Below are positions 14,437 through 22,009 of a stretch of DNA of 27,175 bases, piece by piece. The notes below the pieces were generated by a model. It worked only from the letters and a program-made list of their open reading frames with translations. It made no database searches and was not told the origin of the DNA. Both the position numbers and the translations under genes were made by a program. Every line of letters begins with the position of its first letter. Position 1 is the stretch's first letter. Source of the DNA: Labilithrix sp. (GTDB taxonomy: Bacteria > Myxococcota > Polyangia > Polyangiales > Polyangiaceae); the NCBI GenBank assembly GCA_028287035.1, contig JAQBQL010000158.1:1-27175 (forward strand). Reading direction: 5' to 3'.

Positions 14437-15078
14437 ATGGGGAAATCGCCGGAGCGCGCGTGGGCGGTCGAGTCCGAGGCTTCGCAGTGGGCGCGGCTCG
14501 AGGCCAAGGAGGAGGCCGAGCGCACGGCGATCGTGCTTGCGCAGCGCGCGCTCCAGCGCGAGGTCGAGGCGCCCCTCGCCGAGGTGCGCGCCGGCATCTT
14601 CCGCACGTTCATGCTGCTCGCGCACCGGCTGAGCGTCGAGATGGCCGAGTACCTCGCGATCGCCGGGGGCACCTCGCTGCTCGGGATGCTCGTGCTCGAA
14701 TGGATCGATAGGCAGGGCGGCTCACGCGGACCACGCGACGTTGCCGCGGCGCTCGGGTCGGCGCGCGCCTCGGCCACCGAGCTGCTCGGCCGCCTCGAAC
14801 GCGACGGGCTCGTCGTCCTCGTGGACGACCCGCGGGACCGCCGGCGGAAGGTCGTCCGCCTCACCGCGGAAGGAAGCGCCCAGGCGGCACGCGCCCGGAC
14901 CTTCTTCGGCAGCTGGAACGAGGAGCTGACGAGCTCCTTCGACGAAGACGACGTGCGACGCCTCTACACGCTGCTGCTCGCGCTGGACGAGCTCGTCGTC
15001 TACCGCCATCCGCGGCGCCACGCGCGCCGGCCGCACCGCGGCCCGACCGTCCGCCGCGCCGCGCTCCATGTCCGCTGA
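14437..15078 (+). CDS. MarR-family transcriptional regulator
   Basis: A 213-residue DNA-binding protein. A charged N-terminal helix (EASQWARLEAKEEAERTAIVL) precedes the MarR fold: dimer helices about 45-75, a helix-turn-helix with SARASATELLGRLERDGLVVLV (about 105-128), and a wing with DDPRDRRRKVVRLTAEG, the most diagnostic MarR stretch. The C-terminus is an Arg/His-rich tail (HPRRHARRPHRG) that is unusual for the family. The ATG at 14437 follows GGGAGG directly, too close for ideal spacing; a GTG at 14383 is also open. It lies downstream of the repeat array and convergent with tdh, with stops 7 bp apart. Ligand and targets unknown. Confidence 0.8.
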   Translation: MGKSPERAWAVESEASQWARLEAKEEAERTAIVLAQRALQREVEAPLAEVRAGIFRTFMLLAHRLSVEMAEYLAIAGGTSLLGMLVLEWIDRQGGSRGPRDVAAALGSARASATELLGRLERDGLVVLVDDPRDRRRKVVRLTAEGSAQAARARTFFGSWNEELTSSFDEDDVRRLYTLLLALDELVVYRHPRRHARRPHRGPTVRRAALHVR

Positions 15079-15085
15079 CGCCCGC

Positions 15086-16126
15086 TCAGGTGGCGGTGGT
15101 CGTCGCCGTCGCACGGTACCGTTCCCGGATCTGCGGGATGAGGTACTCGGCGAAGGCGCGCTCCACGTCGTACGCCGGCTTCCAGCCCCAGTCGGCGCGC
15201 GCCCGCGCATCGTCCATGTCCGCGGGCCACGAGTCGACGATCTTGGAGCGCACCGCGTCCGGCGCGAACGAGATCTCCGCGCCCGGGAACGCCTCGCGCA
15301 CGCGGTCGGCGATCTGGCCGGCGCTCTCGCTGAACGCCGAGACGTTGTAGACGGTCTTCGTCAACGACTCGCGGTCGGCCTCGAGCAGGCGCACGAGCGC
15401 GGTCACCGCGTCGGGCATCGCCATGAACGGGATGCGCGCCTCCGGACCCACGAAGCTCTTGTACGGCTGCCCCTGCGCGGCGGCGTGGAGCATCTCGGGG
15501 CCGAAGTCGCTGGTCCCGCCCGTGGGCACGGTCTCGGCGGAGATGAGGCCCGGAAAACGCAGCGAGCGGAAGTCGAGGCGCGCCGCGGTCGAGAGCGCGC
15601 CCATCTGCCGGAAGTTCTCCGTGAAGTAGCGGCCGAGGTGCTCGCAATACAGCTTGTTGCAGCCGTACATCGTGATGGGGACGTTCCAGTCCTCCTCGCG
15701 GACGCGGCCCGCCCGCTCCTTCTCCTCGACCGACGGCATGCCGTAGACGGCGATGGAGCTCGGGAACACGAAGCGCACCGCGCGACCGAGCCGCGCCGAC
15801 TGGTTCTGCGCCATCCGGAGGAGGTGCAGCGTGCCCTCGACGTTCACCTGGTGGGCGAGGTCCGGGTCGCGCTCACCGCGCGTCGACAGCAGAGCCGCCA
15901 GGTGGAACACGACCTCGATCTCGTGGTGGGCGGCGATCTGATCGAGCAGATAGCGGTCCATGATGTTGCCGGCGTAGGTCTCGAGACAGTACGCGCGGTA
16001 CTTCTCGGGCAGCGGCGTGAGGTCGACCGTGACGACCCGGTAGCGACCCTCGGTGCTGAGACGCTGGAGGAGCGTTCGGCCGATCTCGCCGTTCGCGCCG
16101 GTGACGAGGACCACGGGCTTGCTCAT
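15086..16126 (-). CDS. tdh: L-threonine 3-dehydrogenase, SDR (epimerase-like) type
   Basis: A 346-residue NAD-dependent short-chain dehydrogenase of the UDP-epimerase-like type. The nucleotide motif is TGANGEIG (9-16) and the catalytic pair is Tyr154-Lys158 (YGCNK). The stretches DFRSLRFPGLISAETVPTGG, PFMAMPDAV, and DSWPADMDD followed by ARADWGWKPAYD are characteristic of the SDR-type threonine dehydrogenases of animals and some bacteria, not the zinc-dependent enterobacterial Tdh. The reaction gives 2-amino-3-ketobutyrate from threonine. The kbl gene for the next enzyme is 500 bp away in the opposite direction, which strongly supports this role over sugar epimerase. The winged-helix gene lies 40 bp upstream on the same strand. 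A moderate AAGG site precedes the ATG. Confidence 0.92.
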   Translation of the reverse strand: MSKPVVLVTGANGEIGRTLLQRLSTEGRYRVVTVDLTPLPEKYRAYCLETYAGNIMDRYLLDQIAAHHEIEVVFHLAALLSTRGERDPDLAHQVNVEGTLHLLRMAQNQSARLGRAVRFVFPSSIAVYGMPSVEEKERAGRVREEDWNVPITMYGCNKLYCEHLGRYFTENFRQMGALSTAARLDFRSLRFPGLISAETVPTGGTSDFGPEMLHAAAQGQPYKSFVGPEARIPFMAMPDAVTALVRLLEADRESLTKTVYNVSAFSESAGQIADRVREAFPGAEISFAPDAVRSKIVDSWPADMDDARARADWGWKPAYDVERAFAEYLIPQIRERYRATATTTAT

Positions 16127-16166
16127 GGCCGCGCCTTTACCACGCCCACGAGGCGAGCAAAGAGCC

Positions 16167-16451
16167 TCAGGCGACGCGGCGGATCTTCGGCTCGACGGCG
16201 CGGCGCGTGCTCCGCAGGTCGCAGCTCCCGAGGGCCGTGGCGAGGGCCAGACCGCTCAGGGTCAGCCGCAGACGCAGCGCGTCGACGTGACCTTCGAGGT
16301 GCAGGGAGGTGACGACGCGGCGGACGTCGGCGCGCCGCACGCCGGTGAGCATCGCGAGCTCGTCGAGTCGAACCGAACGCCCGTCGGCCTGCGCCTGGGA
16401 CAGCGTCACGAGGATGTGGGCCGCGAGCGGCCGGGTCTCCAGGGTCATCAT
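16167..16451 (-). CDS. small winged-helix DNA-binding protein
   Basis: A 94-residue protein with a single helix-turn-helix/winged-helix core: VRLDELAMLTGVRRADVRRVV is the HTH, and TSLHLEGHVDALRLRLTLSGLALA resembles the following wing and helix. It has no ligand domain and a basic C-terminus. The gene lies 40 bp upstream of tdh on the same strand and diverges from kbl, a position suited to a regulator of both. A GTTTGCAAAC palindrome lies 11 bp upstream of its first ATG. Two adjacent ATGs (16451, 16448) are possible starts. The regulatory role is inferred from position and fold only. Confidence 0.7.
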   Translation of the reverse strand: MMTLETRPLAAHILVTLSQAQADGRSVRLDELAMLTGVRRADVRRVVTSLHLEGHVDALRLRLTLSGLALATALGSCDLRSTRRAVEPKIRRVA

Positions 16452-16462
16452 GAGTCCGTGTA

Positions 16463-16472
16463 GTTTGCAAAC
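16463..16472. promoter_or_regulatory. perfect palindrome GTTTGCAAAC, candidate operator
   Basis: A 10-bp perfect palindrome, AT-rich against its surroundings, in the divergent gap between the winged-helix/tdh genes and kbl, 11 bp before the winged-helix start codon. It could be an autoregulatory binding site. Confidence 0.4.
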
Positions 16473-16509
16473 GGTGCGCCGAAGACCGCCATGGAGAAAT
16501 CATTCACAA

Positions 16510-16524
16510 AAGTGTCCATCACTT
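16510..16524. promoter_or_regulatory. inverted repeat AAGTG-N5-CACTT near a candidate kbl promoter
   Basis: Arms AAGTG and CACTT flank 5 bp. A further ACTT-N4-AAGT follows at 16521-16532, in a markedly AT-rich 50-bp patch. TTCACA (16504-16509) could be a -35 box, but a good -10 is not clear. Probably promoter/operator DNA for kbl, about 100 bp from its ATG. Confidence 0.35.
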
Positions 16525-16620
16525 CATTAAGTACCCGTGGCGCATGGACACGGACGGTGGGCGGTCGATCCAGCATCGTCTCGCTTTGCCTCGCTCGTGC
16601 TTCGCGCTACGAAACGCGCC

Positions 16621-17823
16621 ATGTTCGGCCAGGCCAAGGAAGTCTTCGAGACCACGCTGCGTGAGATCCGCGAGAGCGGCCTCTTCAAGGAAGAGCGCGT
16701 CATCACGACCGCGCAATCGGCCGAGATCGGCGTCGGCGAGGGGGAGAGCGGCCGCCGCGTCCTCAACTTCTGCGCGAACAACTACCTCGGCCTGTCGTCG
16801 CATCCGGCGGTCATCGCCGCGGCCCACGCCGCCGTCGACACGCACGGCTTCGGCATGAGCTCGGTCCGCTTCATCTGCGGAACGCAGGACCTCCACAAGC
16901 AGCTCGAGGCGAAGATCTCCGCGTTCTTCGGCACCGAGGACACCATCCTCTACTCCTCGTGCTTCGACGCGAACGGCGGGCTGTTCGAGACGCTCCTCGG
17001 CGAGGAGGACGCCATCATCTCCGACGCGCTGAACCACGCGTCCATCATCGACGGCGTCCGCCTCTGCAAGGCCGAGCGCAAGCGCTACCCCAACGGCGAC
17101 ATGGCCGCGCTCGAGACCGCGCTGAAGGAGACGCAGGGCAAGCGCCTCCGCATGATCGCGACCGACGGCGTGTTCTCGATGGACGGCTACCTCGCGAAGC
17201 TCGACGCGATCTGCGATCTCGCGGACAAGTACAAGGCGATGGTCATGGTCGACGACTCGCACGCGAGCGGGTTCATCGGCAAGACCGGCCGCGGAACGCC
17301 CGAGCACTTCGGCGTGCAGAGCCGCGTCGACGTGATGACCTCGACCCTCGGAAAGGCGCTCGGCGGCGCGGCCGGCGGCTTCACCACGGGCAAGAAGGCG
17401 ATCATCGATCTGCTCCGCCAGCGGTCGCGGCCGTACCTCTTCTCGAACTCCATCCCGCCCGCGATCGCCGGCGCCTCGATCGCGGTCCTCGATCTGCTCT
17501 CGAGCACGACCGAGCTGCGCGACAAGCTCGCCGCCAACGCGAAGCGCTTCCGCGACGGCATCACGAAGGCGGGCTTCACGGTGAAGGAGGGCTCGACGCC
17601 CATCGTCCCGGTCATGCTCGGTGACGCGAAGCTCGCGTCGGAGCTCGCGAAGGGCCTCCTCGAGGAGGGCATCTACGTCATCGGCTTCTCGTTCCCGGTG
17701 GTCCCCAAGGGCGAGGCGCGCATCCGCGTGCAGCTCTCGGCCCAGCACGACGACGATCAGATCGACCGCGCCGTCGTCGCGTTCGCGACGATCGGCAAGC
17801 GGCTAGGCATCCTCCCGTCCTGA
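16621..17823 (+). CDS. kbl: glycine C-acetyltransferase (2-amino-3-ketobutyrate CoA ligase)
   Basis: A 400-residue PLP enzyme of the alpha-oxoamine synthase family, matching Kbl in length and wording throughout ([65 protein letters not shown]). The PLP lysine is Lys245 in [14 protein letters not shown]. It cleaves 2-amino-3-ketobutyrate with CoA to glycine and acetyl-CoA, completing the Tdh-Kbl threonine degradation route with the neighbouring tdh. The ATG at 16621 is the conserved family start; upstream in-frame sequence is poorly coding. It ends 10 bp before the convergent PepSY-type gene. Confidence 0.97.
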   Translation: MFGQAKEVFETTLREIRESGLFKEERVITTAQSAEIGVGEGESGRRVLNFCANNYLGLSSHPAVIAAAHAAVDTHGFGMSSVRFICGTQDLHKQLEAKISAFFGTEDTILYSSCFDANGGLFETLLGEEDAIISDALNHASIIDGVRLCKAERKRYPNGDMAALETALKETQGKRLRMIATDGVFSMDGYLAKLDAICDLADKYKAMVMVDDSHASGFIGKTGRGTPEHFGVQSRVDVMTSTLGKALGGAAGGFTTGKKAIIDLLRQRSRPYLFSNSIPPAIAGASIAVLDLLSSTTELRDKLAANAKRFRDGITKAGFTVKEGSTPIVPVMLGDAKLASELAKGLLEEGIYVIGFSFPVVPKGEARIRVQLSAQHDDDQIDRAVVAFATIGKRLGILPS

Positions 17824-17825
17824 GC

Positions 17826-17845
17826 GCTGGCCGTCAGGGGCCGGC
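17826..17845. terminator. possible terminator hairpin between kbl and the convergent gene
   Basis: GCTGGCC pairs with GGCCGGC (one G-U pair) around a 6-base loop at the junction of two convergent genes. There is no T tract, so the call is tentative. Confidence 0.3.
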
Positions 17846-18421
17846 GAGCACCACGTACGCGACGGGGATCGCGATCCCCAGGCCGACCAGCACCGCGCCG
17901 CGGCCGAGGAAGCCCTTCTTGCCGGCGATCATGAACATGCCGGAGAGCGCGAGGAACATGAGGCCGGCGGCGTAACCGTCGGCCACGTACGTCCAGGCCT
18001 TCTTGCCGCGATTGAGGTGCAGCCAGTTGGCGAACCGCAGGATGAAGCGCGGCTTCTGCCCCTCGTCGACGACGTGGCCGGTCGCGGTGTTCACGTGGAG
18101 CGACCGCTTGTCGAAGATGACGTCGAGCTCGTCGGGGGACTGCCGGTAGACCTCGCGTGGCGCCTCCTTGATGGCGAGCCGCTGGCGGAGATCGTCGGCG
18201 ACCGCCTGGTCGGCGCCGGGCAGCGGGCCGTACTCGTGCGTCTCCGAGTACGTCTTGAAGCTCGCGTCCCCGTCGCTCCAGTCGGTGAGGTGGTTCACCG
18301 CGATACCGGAGAGCGCGTAGACGAACGTGAGGCCCACCGCGACGTAGCCGATGTCGCGATGGATGGCGCGCACCCACGGGCGCCAGTGCTGCTTCTTCTT
18401 CCTCGGCTCGCCGTCAGCCAT
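17834..18421 (-). CDS. PepSY-type transmembrane partner of the molybdoenzyme
   Basis: A 195-residue membrane protein resembling PepSY-associated TM proteins. The N-terminal RAIHRDIGYVAVGLTFVYALSGIAVNH is the typical first helix, a soluble PepSY-like part (FDKRSLHVNTATGHVVDEG) follows, then NWLHLNRGKKAWTYVADGYAAGLMFLALSGMFM and a last helix. Conserved histidines at the helix ends could bind haem. The ATG at 18421 has a good GAGGAG site and overlaps the stop of the molybdoenzyme gene by 8 bp, implying coupled translation and a physical partnership. In the known MsrPQ system the partner is the haem protein MsrQ; here it is a PepSY-type protein, presumably the electron donor or acceptor. Confidence 0.8.
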   Translation of the reverse strand: MADGEPRKKKQHWRPWVRAIHRDIGYVAVGLTFVYALSGIAVNHLTDWSDGDASFKTYSETHEYGPLPGADQAVADDLRQRLAIKEAPREVYRQSPDELDVIFDKRSLHVNTATGHVVDEGQKPRFILRFANWLHLNRGKKAWTYVADGYAAGLMFLALSGMFMIAGKKGFLGRGAVLVGLGIAIPVAYVVLAGP

Positions 18422-19142
18422 ACCGCTCCTCTTTCCAGGGGTCGGCATGGTTGTGATAGCCGCGCGTCTCCCAGTAACCGGGCTTGTCGCTCGATACGAA
18501 CCGCACGCCCGTCAGCCACTTCGCGCTCTTCCAGAAGTAGAGATCGGGCACGACGATGCGGACCGGCGCGCCGTGCGTCCGCGCGAGCGGCGAGCCCTCG
18601 TACTTGTGCGCGAGGAGGACGTTCGGGCCGAGCGCCTCCTTGATGGGCACGTTCGACGTGTACCCGCCGAACGCCTCGAAGATGACGTGCCGCGCGCTGG
18701 GCTTCACCTTCGCACGCGCCGCGAGATCCGCGAGCTTCACGCCGGTCCACTTGCTGTCGAGCACCGTCCACTTGGTCACGCAGTGGACGTCGCAGACCTG
18801 ATCGGTCTGCGCCATCCTGAGGAGCTCGGCGAAGTCGATGGTGAACGGCGACTCGACCTCGCCGGACACGTTCAGCTTCCAGCCGCCCGGGCTCGGGTCG
18901 CCCTCGACGCCGCCCATCGGACGGATCCGGTTCAGCAGGTACTGTCCGGGCGGGAGCTTGGGCCGGCCGTCAGGACGGTTCGTCGCGCGGGCCTTCTTCT
19001 CGTCCTCCTCGCTCGCGAGGCAGTAGCCCGCGCCGCCCAGCGCGACGACCACGGTGCCGAAGGCCGCCGAGCGCACGAAGCTGCGGCGGCTCATCGACGG
19101 TCTCATCTCGAGCTCGAGCTCGCGCTTGTGCTTCTCGGACAT
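18414..19142 (-). CDS. Tat-exported sulfite-oxidase-family molybdopterin oxidoreductase (MsrP/YuiH-like)
   Basis: A 242-residue periplasmic oxidoreductase. A twin-arginine signal (SRRSF, 18-22, then a hydrophobic core to about 42) directs folded export. The molybdenum-ligand cysteine should be Cys121 in CDVHCVTKWTVLD, with WTGV and the AFGGYTSNVPI and HGAPVRIVVPDLY segments typical of the sulfite-oxidase fold. Size fits the short bacterial forms without a haem domain. It may reduce or oxidise a sulfur compound or methionine sulfoxide; the substrate cannot be told. A strong GAGGAGG lies 11 bp before the ATG. It overlaps the downstream PepSY-type gene, its likely redox partner. Confidence 0.9.
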   Translation of the reverse strand: MSEKHKRELELEMRPSMSRRSFVRSAAFGTVVVALGGAGYCLASEEDEKKARATNRPDGRPKLPPGQYLLNRIRPMGGVEGDPSPGGWKLNVSGEVESPFTIDFAELLRMAQTDQVCDVHCVTKWTVLDSKWTGVKLADLAARAKVKPSARHVIFEAFGGYTSNVPIKEALGPNVLLAHKYEGSPLARTHGAPVRIVVPDLYFWKSAKWLTGVRFVSSDKPGYWETRGYHNHADPWKEERYG

Positions 19143-19230
19143 GCGGCTTCAGCCTCCTCGACAAGGCTAATACGGCCGGACCCGCGCCGCGGTTACGCCG
19201 CGCGCGAAAGTCGTGTAAATCGAAGAGATC

Positions 19231-20862
19231 ATGGCTTCTTCGCTCGCGGAACGCGTGCGCGACCACGGCTACACGCCTGGCATCCGCGACCTCGGGGCAC
19301 TGCTCGACCTCTTCGCGACGGACGACGACGAGCTCGCCCGCCATGCGGAACGGGCGATCCTGCGCATCGAGCCACGTCACGCGATGAGGCTCGCCGGTGA
19401 GACGGTGCGCCGGGCCGACACCGCAACGCGACCGGCGCGGGGCCGGCTCGCGCGCCTGCTCGGGCGGGTCGCCAGCGCGGCCGAGGCCTCGCCCCAGGCC
19501 ACCGCCCACGCGCGCGGCTGGCTCTCCGCGGCGCTCGCCGATGCCGACCCCAAGACGCGGCACGCGGCGGCGCGGGCGCTCGGCAAGCTGCGCCCCGAGG
19601 ACGACGCGGAGCGCGCCGCGCTCGAGCAGAGCCTCCTCGAGGCGTGGGACCGCGGCACCGAGGAGGATCGCCGCGCGCTCGCCGACGCGCTCGGCAAGGT
19701 GGGCTCCGCAGAGGCACGCGAGCGGCTCGCCCAAGCGGGTGCCGGTGCCACGCGGGCCGGCCTCGTCCTCGAGCGCGAGATCGCACGCACGCAGCCGGGC
19801 GCCATCGATCTCTCGCGGAGCCTCGGCAGCCCGATCACGGTGCGCTTCCACGCGCGGACCGGCCTCGAGCAGATCGTCGCCAACGAGCTCGGGGAGCGAT
19901 GGCGGCCGCGGATCGCCGGCGCCGGGGTGGTCGACGCGAGGCTCGACGGGCCCCTCGGCGACGCCGCCGCCATCCGGACCGCCCTTCACTTCGGATTCCC
20001 GCTCGACCCGGTGACGCTGAAGGACGAGGCGGAGATCGCCGAGGCCATCGTCCGGGCCCTGCTCGCGCCCCGCGCGCTCGCCGTGCTGCGCGCGTTCACC
20101 GCGAAGGAGAGCGAGGACGGGGCGATCCGCTTCCGGCTCGCCTGGGCGAGCGGCGGCCACCGCCGGGCGCTCGCGTGGCGGTGCGCGGAGCTCGTGGCCA
20201 AGGCGACCCGTGAGCTCGTGAACGATCCCACCGAGAGCACGTGGGAGGTCCTCGTCGACGTGTACGAGGGGCGCGTGGCGCTCGAGCTCGTGCCCCGCGG
20301 GTACCGCGACGAGCGCTTCGCGTACCGCAAGGCGACCGTGCCCGCGTCGTCGCACCCCACGATCGCCGCGGCGCTCGTGCAGCTCGCGCCGTCGGCGCCG
20401 GGCGACGTCGTCTGGGATCCGTTCGTCGGCGCCGGCGCCGAGCTCGTCGAGCGGGCGCGCCGCGGTCCGTACCGCAGGCTGATCGGCACCGACATCGACG
20501 AGGCGGCGCTCGACGCGGCGCGCGAGAACCTCGCGGCGGCGGGCATCGAGGGGACGCTGCTGGCGCGCGCCGACGCGACGACCTTCGACCCCGGGATGCC
20601 GGTCGACCTGATCGTGACGAACCCGCCGATGGGCCGCCGCGTGCAGCGCGGAACGCACGGCGACGTGCTGGAACGCTTCATCGACCACGCCGCGAAGGTG
20701 CTGGCGCCGGGCGGAGCGCTCGTGTGGGCGGCGCCCGAGCCCGGCAAGCTCCATGCGCGGGCCAAGCAAGCCGGCCTCGTCCTGGAGCGCGCGTTCACCA
20801 TCGACATGGGCGGGTTCCCGGCCGAGCTGTCGATCGCGCGGAAGCAGCCCGGCCCGGCGTGA
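19231..20862 (+). CDS. HEAT-repeat / THUMP-like / RlmKL-Trm14-type methyltransferase fusion
   Basis: A 543-residue protein in three parts. Residues about 20-175 are helical repeats of HEAT type (ALADADPKTRHAAARALGKL; EDRRALADALGKVGSAEARE). Residues about 200-365 look like the N-terminal/THUMP region of RNA methyltransferases, beginning with RTGLEQIVANEL. Residues about 375-540 are a Rossmann methyltransferase with DPFVGAGAE (396-404), acidic GTDID (419-423) and NPPMG (464-468), close to the RlmKL/Trm14 class that methylates guanine N2 in RNA. The ATG at 19231 has a GAAGAGA site. The gene is divergent from the molybdoenzyme. Substrate (rRNA or tRNA) is not decided by sequence. The HEAT extension is the odd part. 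Confidence 0.8.
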   Translation: MASSLAERVRDHGYTPGIRDLGALLDLFATDDDELARHAERAILRIEPRHAMRLAGETVRRADTATRPARGRLARLLGRVASAAEASPQATAHARGWLSAALADADPKTRHAAARALGKLRPEDDAERAALEQSLLEAWDRGTEEDRRALADALGKVGSAEARERLAQAGAGATRAGLVLEREIARTQPGAIDLSRSLGSPITVRFHARTGLEQIVANELGERWRPRIAGAGVVDARLDGPLGDAAAIRTALHFGFPLDPVTLKDEAEIAEAIVRALLAPRALAVLRAFTAKESEDGAIRFRLAWASGGHRRALAWRCAELVAKATRELVNDPTESTWEVLVDVYEGRVALELVPRGYRDERFAYRKATVPASSHPTIAAALVQLAPSAPGDVVWDPFVGAGAELVERARRGPYRRLIGTDIDEAALDAARENLAAAGIEGTLLARADATTFDPGMPVDLIVTNPPMGRRVQRGTHGDVLERFIDHAAKVLAPGGALVWAAPEPGKLHARAKQAGLVLERAFTIDMGGFPAELSIARKQPGPA

Positions 20863-20911
20863 AGGCGGCCTTGTGTCGGCGGGCGAGCTGACCCAACATG
20901 GAGTCCGCTCC

Positions 20912-22003
20912 ATGACTCACTGCGCGAAGTGCGGCGCCGAGCTGATCGGCCTCCGTAAGTTCTGTACGGCGTGCGGGGCGCCCGCGGGTGATCCGCGCTC
21001 GCCCGCGGGCGCGACCGGCCAGCAGCCGAGCGCGCGCGGCTCGCAGCCGTCCATCTCCGCGGTGGCGCCGAACGTGTCGCCGGCGATCCGGTATGCGGCG
21101 GCGGCGCCTCCGTCGGCGGTGAACCCGTTCGCGCAGACCGCCGGCCCCGAGAACCTGCCGGTGCTGGCCGCGCCCGTCGACGTGAGCGGCCATGCCCCCG
21201 CGGGAGCCGGCGCCGATGGGTCGCCGCCGTCGACGCCGTTCGAGCTCGCGACGACCACGCCGGGCGTCGGCGATCCGAGCAAGGCCCCGCAGGTCTCGCC
21301 GCTCGCGACGAGCAACATCGACTCGGAGCGCGGCGGGATGGTGGACGCGATCGTCGCCTCCGCGCGGGCCGAGCGCGCGGGCTCGGCGCCGCCGCCCCCG
21401 CCGCAGCGCGCCCCGGGGACGCAGCTCATGCCGAGCATGGCGAGCGGCGCTCCTCCGCTGCCGCCGCGCCCGAACCCGACGCCGAGCAGCGCGCCAGAGG
21501 CCCCGAAGAAGCGCATGCCCGCAACGCAGCTGATGAGCGCGCCCGCGGCGCTCGCGCGCTCGGGATCGAACCCGGAGATCGCGCCTTCCGGAGGGGCGTC
21601 GCCTTCGACGCCGGCGCAATCCGTGGCGGCTCCGTCCGCGCCTGCGCCGTACGTCGCGCCGGCGCCTGCACCGTACGCGGCGCCTGCTCCGGCTCCGTAC
21701 GCGGCGCCTGCTCCCGCTGCCTACGCGGCGCCGTACGCGGCGCCTGCTCCGGCTCCGTACGCGGGGCCCGCGCCCTACCCCGCCGCGACGCCCTCACATC
21801 CGGCCGTCGGCTACCCGCCGCAGCCGCCCGCGTACGGCTACGGCTATGCCGGGCTCGTGCCCGGCAGCCGCGTCAGTGTCACGTGGGCCAACGGTCATCG
21901 CTACCCGGGCACCGTCCAGCAGATCGCCGGCAGCCAGTGCCTCGTCGTGTTCCCCGACGGGCAGCTGCACTGGGTCGACATGCAGTACGTCGCGCCCGGC
22001 TGA
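20912..22003 (+). CDS. zinc-ribbon protein with Pro/Ala-rich linker and Tudor/SH3-like C-terminus
   Basis: A 363-residue protein. Residues 4-22 are a double-CxxC zinc ribbon (CAKCG ... CTACG). A long low-complexity Ala/Pro/Ser region follows, containing short repeats ATQLM/GTQLM and, at about 245-295, tandem APAPYAA units encoded by near-identical DNA repeats (about 21645-21765). The last 45 residues (GSRVSVTWANGHRYPGTVQQ, then VVFPDGQLHWVDMQYV) form a compact all-beta domain resembling Tudor/SH3-like folds. The start at 20912 is fixed by the zinc ribbon beginning immediately. No membrane segment is seen. Function unknown; a scaffold or nucleic-acid/protein-binding role is possible. Convergent with the CBS gene, stops 6 bp apart. 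Confidence 0.75.
   Translation: MTHCAKCGAELIGLRKFCTACGAPAGDPRSPAGATGQQPSARGSQPSISAVAPNVSPAIRYAAAAPPSAVNPFAQTAGPENLPVLAAPVDVSGHAPAGAGADGSPPSTPFELATTTPGVGDPSKAPQVSPLATSNIDSERGGMVDAIVASARAERAGSAPPPPPQRAPGTQLMPSMASGAPPLPPRPNPTPSSAPEAPKKRMPATQLMSAPAALARSGSNPEIAPSGGASPSTPAQSVAAPSAPAPYVAPAPAPYAAPAPAPYAAPAPAAYAAPYAAPAPAPYAGPAPYPAATPSHPAVGYPPQPPAYGYGYAGLVPGSRVSVTWANGHRYPGTVQQIAGSQCLVVFPDGQLHWVDMQYVAPG
21640..21770 (+). repeat. tandem 24-bp-type coding repeats in the Pro/Ala linker
   Basis: Several near-identical copies of a unit like GCGCCTGCTCCGGCTCCGTA encode APAPYAA blocks, one copy being shortened. Such runs readily change copy number by slippage, so linker length is likely to vary between strains. 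Confidence 0.7.
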
Positions 22004-22009
22004 TCCGCG

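Noticed and set aside
15086..16126. UDP-glucose 4-epimerase
   Set aside because: The fold is shared, but the PGLISAETVPTGGTSD and DSWPADMDD-type stretches and the neighbouring kbl fit SDR-type threonine dehydrogenase better.
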